Shown one piece after another: positions 3,490 to 5,119 of a stretch of DNA of 5,119 nt. How positions within the stretch are numbered: the stretch's first letter is position 1; each line of letters starts with the position of its first letter. Source of the DNA: JACCTH01 sp050741915 (GTDB lineage Bacteria > Actinomycetota > Acidimicrobiia > Spongiisociales > ZC4RG35); contig JBOGEX010000043.1 of NCBI GenBank assembly GCA_050741915.1, positions 1 to 5,119 on the forward strand, in the 5' to 3' direction. The notes beneath the pieces are model-generated. The model was not told the origin of the DNA. It saw only the letters and a program-made list of their open reading frames with translations, and did not search any database. Both the position numbers and the translations under genes were made by a program.

Positions 3490-5119
3490 ATGAAGCGTTC
3501 TGCCTTTCTCTGCACAGTGGTGCTGGGGCTTGTGCTCTTGCCGATTTCGCCGGCCCTAGCTCTGGTCAGTGAGGCTTGTCCTAGCTTCTTACCGGGCGGA
3601 GGCTTCAACGACGTCGGCGGGCTTAGCACCGACGCTCGTGACGCCGTCGATTGCGTCGCGCATTTCGACATCACCCGAGGAACGTCGGCGACCGCCTTCA
3701 GCCCGAATTCCAATGTTGCCCGCTGGCAGATGGCGCTGTTCTTGACAAGGACGATGACTGCGGTGAGCCAAACCCTGCCCAGCGGCAGCGACCAGGGCTT
3801 CACCGATATCGGCTTTTTCGACGCCGCCACCGAGACGGCCATCAACCAGTTACGCCAACTCGGCGTCACCCGGGGCGTCTCCTCGTCGACCTTCAATCCT
3901 TTCGGGGCGGTCCCTCGTTGGCAGATGGCTCTGTTCCTCACCCGGCTTCTCGCCGCCCTCGGGATCGGGCTGCCAAGCGGTTCCTCGCAAGGCTTTACCG
4001 ATATCGGGGGCTTCGATAGCGCCACCCAGCAAGCGATCAACCAGATTCGCCAGCTAGGGATCAGCACCGGCACCTCGACTACCGCGTTCAGCCCCAGCGA
4101 CAGCGTCACCCGCTGGCAGATGGCGCTGTTCCTGGCTCGAACGCTCGAGGCGAGCGGGGCGGCCCCTTACCGCCTCACCATGACTCTGCCGACAACAGTT
4201 GCACCCACCGCTGACACCGTTCCTCTCACCATCACCGTTCGCAACCCCGACAGTTCACCCGCGAGTGGGAGAAGGGTGGACGTTTTCGTCGCCTCATCCA
4301 TTGATAGCGGCGGGCGCTGTGTCCTGGACTCGGACGCCGACATCAACGGTGGAGATGCCGCCACTGGCACGAATTGCGTCATCGACAACGACGACCCCCT
4401 TACCAACAGCCAGGGTGTCGTCACAGTCAATCTTGACCACGACGACACGACCGAGACGGACACCATCTACGCCTGGGTAGGTGAGACAGGCGAAACCTTT
4501 GATGGTCAGGACGTCAGTGGTGAGGTCAACGTTCAGCTCATCTGGGGACCTACTCCGACCGGGCTCAATCTCCCCGCCAGCCTCAACTTCGCCTTCGCGA
4601 CCAACGCCTCGGTCAAGGCCCAACTGACCGGCACCGGAGGAGCCAGCGTCGCTCTCGCCAATCAAAATATCCGCTTCGTCGTTCGCCGCGGCAACACCAC
4701 GGTGCTTTCTCAGACCGTCACCACCACCTCCGATGGAAGCGCGACCCTGGTGTACCTGGGACCCAATGACCCGACCAGCGGCGACGACCAGGCCATCGTC
4801 GACAACGTCACCGCCTTCTGGGACAGAGACCGCGACAACCAGGACGATGGCGGGAGCGAGTTCGACGACACCGGCACGGTGACCTGGGACGAGCCCGGCC
4901 CTCCCGTGACCACCGCCACCCTGTCTCAAACCGAAGTCAGCACGCCTCTCGGCAGTTTCACTTCGATCTCGATCACCGTCAGGGATGGAAACAACCTGCC
5001 CGTGGTGGGAGCGGTCGTCAGCTTCCAATCAACCTCAGGGCAAAGCACGGTCGCCACGACCAACGGGTCAGGGGTTGCCGGCTTCACCTACACGGTCGCC
5101 TTGGACGGGCTTGCCGACT
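3490..5119 (+). CDS. Secreted S-layer-homology domain protein with Ig-like (invasin-type) repeats, 3' partial
   Basis: The frame is open from ATG 3490 to the right edge (543 codons seen, no stop) and is a paralogue of the preceding SLH protein. The signal peptide is short (KR at 2-3, hydrophobic core about 5-17, likely cleavage after ALA at 22-24). Three SLH repeats follow at about 38-89, 103-154 and 168-219. Each begins GF-N/T-D-V/I and ends RWQMALFL at 78-85, 143-150 and 208-215, exactly 65 residues apart. Then come at least three Ig-like (Big_1/invasin-like) segments: about 230-345, 357-470 and 474 to the edge. Typical features are a P-L-T-I-T-V-R-N/D-G strand and an S-x-G-x-A/V turn near the end. 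Asp-rich loops such as DRDRDNQDD (444-452) suggest calcium binding. Cys30 and Cys55 match the spacing in the first protein; C277/C296 form another possible pair. ATG was preferred over GTG 3478 because of GGGAG just upstream. Role: wall-bound surface protein, otherwise unknown. Confidence 0.9.
   Translation, partial: MKRSAFLCTVVLGLVLLPISPALALVSEACPSFLPGGGFNDVGGLSTDARDAVDCVAHFDITRGTSATAFSPNSNVARWQMALFLTRTMTAVSQTLPSGSDQGFTDIGFFDAATETAINQLRQLGVTRGVSSSTFNPFGAVPRWQMALFLTRLLAALGIGLPSGSSQGFTDIGGFDSATQQAINQIRQLGISTGTSTTAFSPSDSVTRWQMALFLARTLEASGAAPYRLTMTLPTTVAPTADTVPLTITVRNPDSSPASGRRVDVFVASSIDSGGRCVLDSDADINGGDAATGTNCVIDNDDPLTNSQGVVTVNLDHDDTTETDTIYAWVGETGETFDGQDVSGEVNVQLIWGPTPTGLNLPASLNFAFATNASVKAQLTGTGGASVALANQNIRFVVRRGNTTVLSQTVTTTSDGSATLVYLGPNDPTSGDDQAIVDNVTAFWDRDRDNQDDGGSEFDDTGTVTWDEPGPPVTTATLSQTEVSTPLGSFTSISITVRDGNNLPVVGAVVSFQSTSGQSTVATTNGSGVAGFTYTVALDGLAD
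3601..4146 (+). repeat. Three SLH repeats in the second SLH gene
   Basis: Three tandem units with an exact 195-base period; the RWQMALFL codons start at 3721, 3916 and 4111. The second and third units are the most alike (GFTDIG-x-FD-x-AT, AINQ-x-RQLG), suggesting the more recent duplication. The bases TGGCAGATGG are identical in all three copies. Confidence 0.9.

Noticed and set aside
3402..5028. Several minus-strand frames (3402-4109, 4167-4466, 4294-5028)
   Set aside because: All are antisense to the second SLH gene, whose + strand frame has clear signal peptide, repeats and motifs. The first also runs through the terminator hairpin.

Overview
The window looks like chromosomal DNA of a GC-rich bacterium, most likely an uncultured actinobacterium. 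The signs are high G+C, GTG starts, third-position G/C bias and an actinobacterial-looking S-layer-homology (SLH) variant with RWQMALFL in place of the usual TRAE motif. The taxon is inferred; no marker gene is present. All recognised genes lie on the + strand.

Layout: (1) 1-948 holds the end of a two-gene ABC exporter: the C-terminus of an ABC-2 permease, then its ATPase, coupled through a GTGA stop/start overlap. The ATPase is of the TagH/Wzt (polysaccharide or teichoic-acid export) type. (2) 949-1303 is a 355-base gap with no conventional gene. It is dense in RNA stems and includes a segment that loosely resembles a class I cyclic-di-GMP (GEMM) riboswitch and a possible nine-residue leader peptide. 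It reads as the long structured 5' leader of the next gene. (3) 1304-3376 encodes a 690-residue secreted protein: signal peptide, three SLH repeats, then Ig-like domains with Asp-rich turns. (4) 3411-3440 is a strong intrinsic-terminator hairpin. (5) 3490 to the window end is a second secreted SLH protein of the same design, open at the right edge, with at least three Ig-like segments. It is a complete coding region up to the edge and is easily missed because no stop lies inside the window.

Together this looks like a cell-envelope locus. SLH domains normally bind a secondary cell-wall polysaccharide, and the neighbouring exporter is of the class that delivers such polymers to the surface. The inferred picture is that the exporter supplies the surface glycan and the two SLH/Ig proteins are displayed on it as an S-layer, adhesin or stalk-like coat, with the first protein possibly controlled by its RNA leader. 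The points most worth checking are the leader RNA, the leader peptide, the divergent SLH ligand motif and a Cys pair with identical 25-residue spacing in both paralogues.
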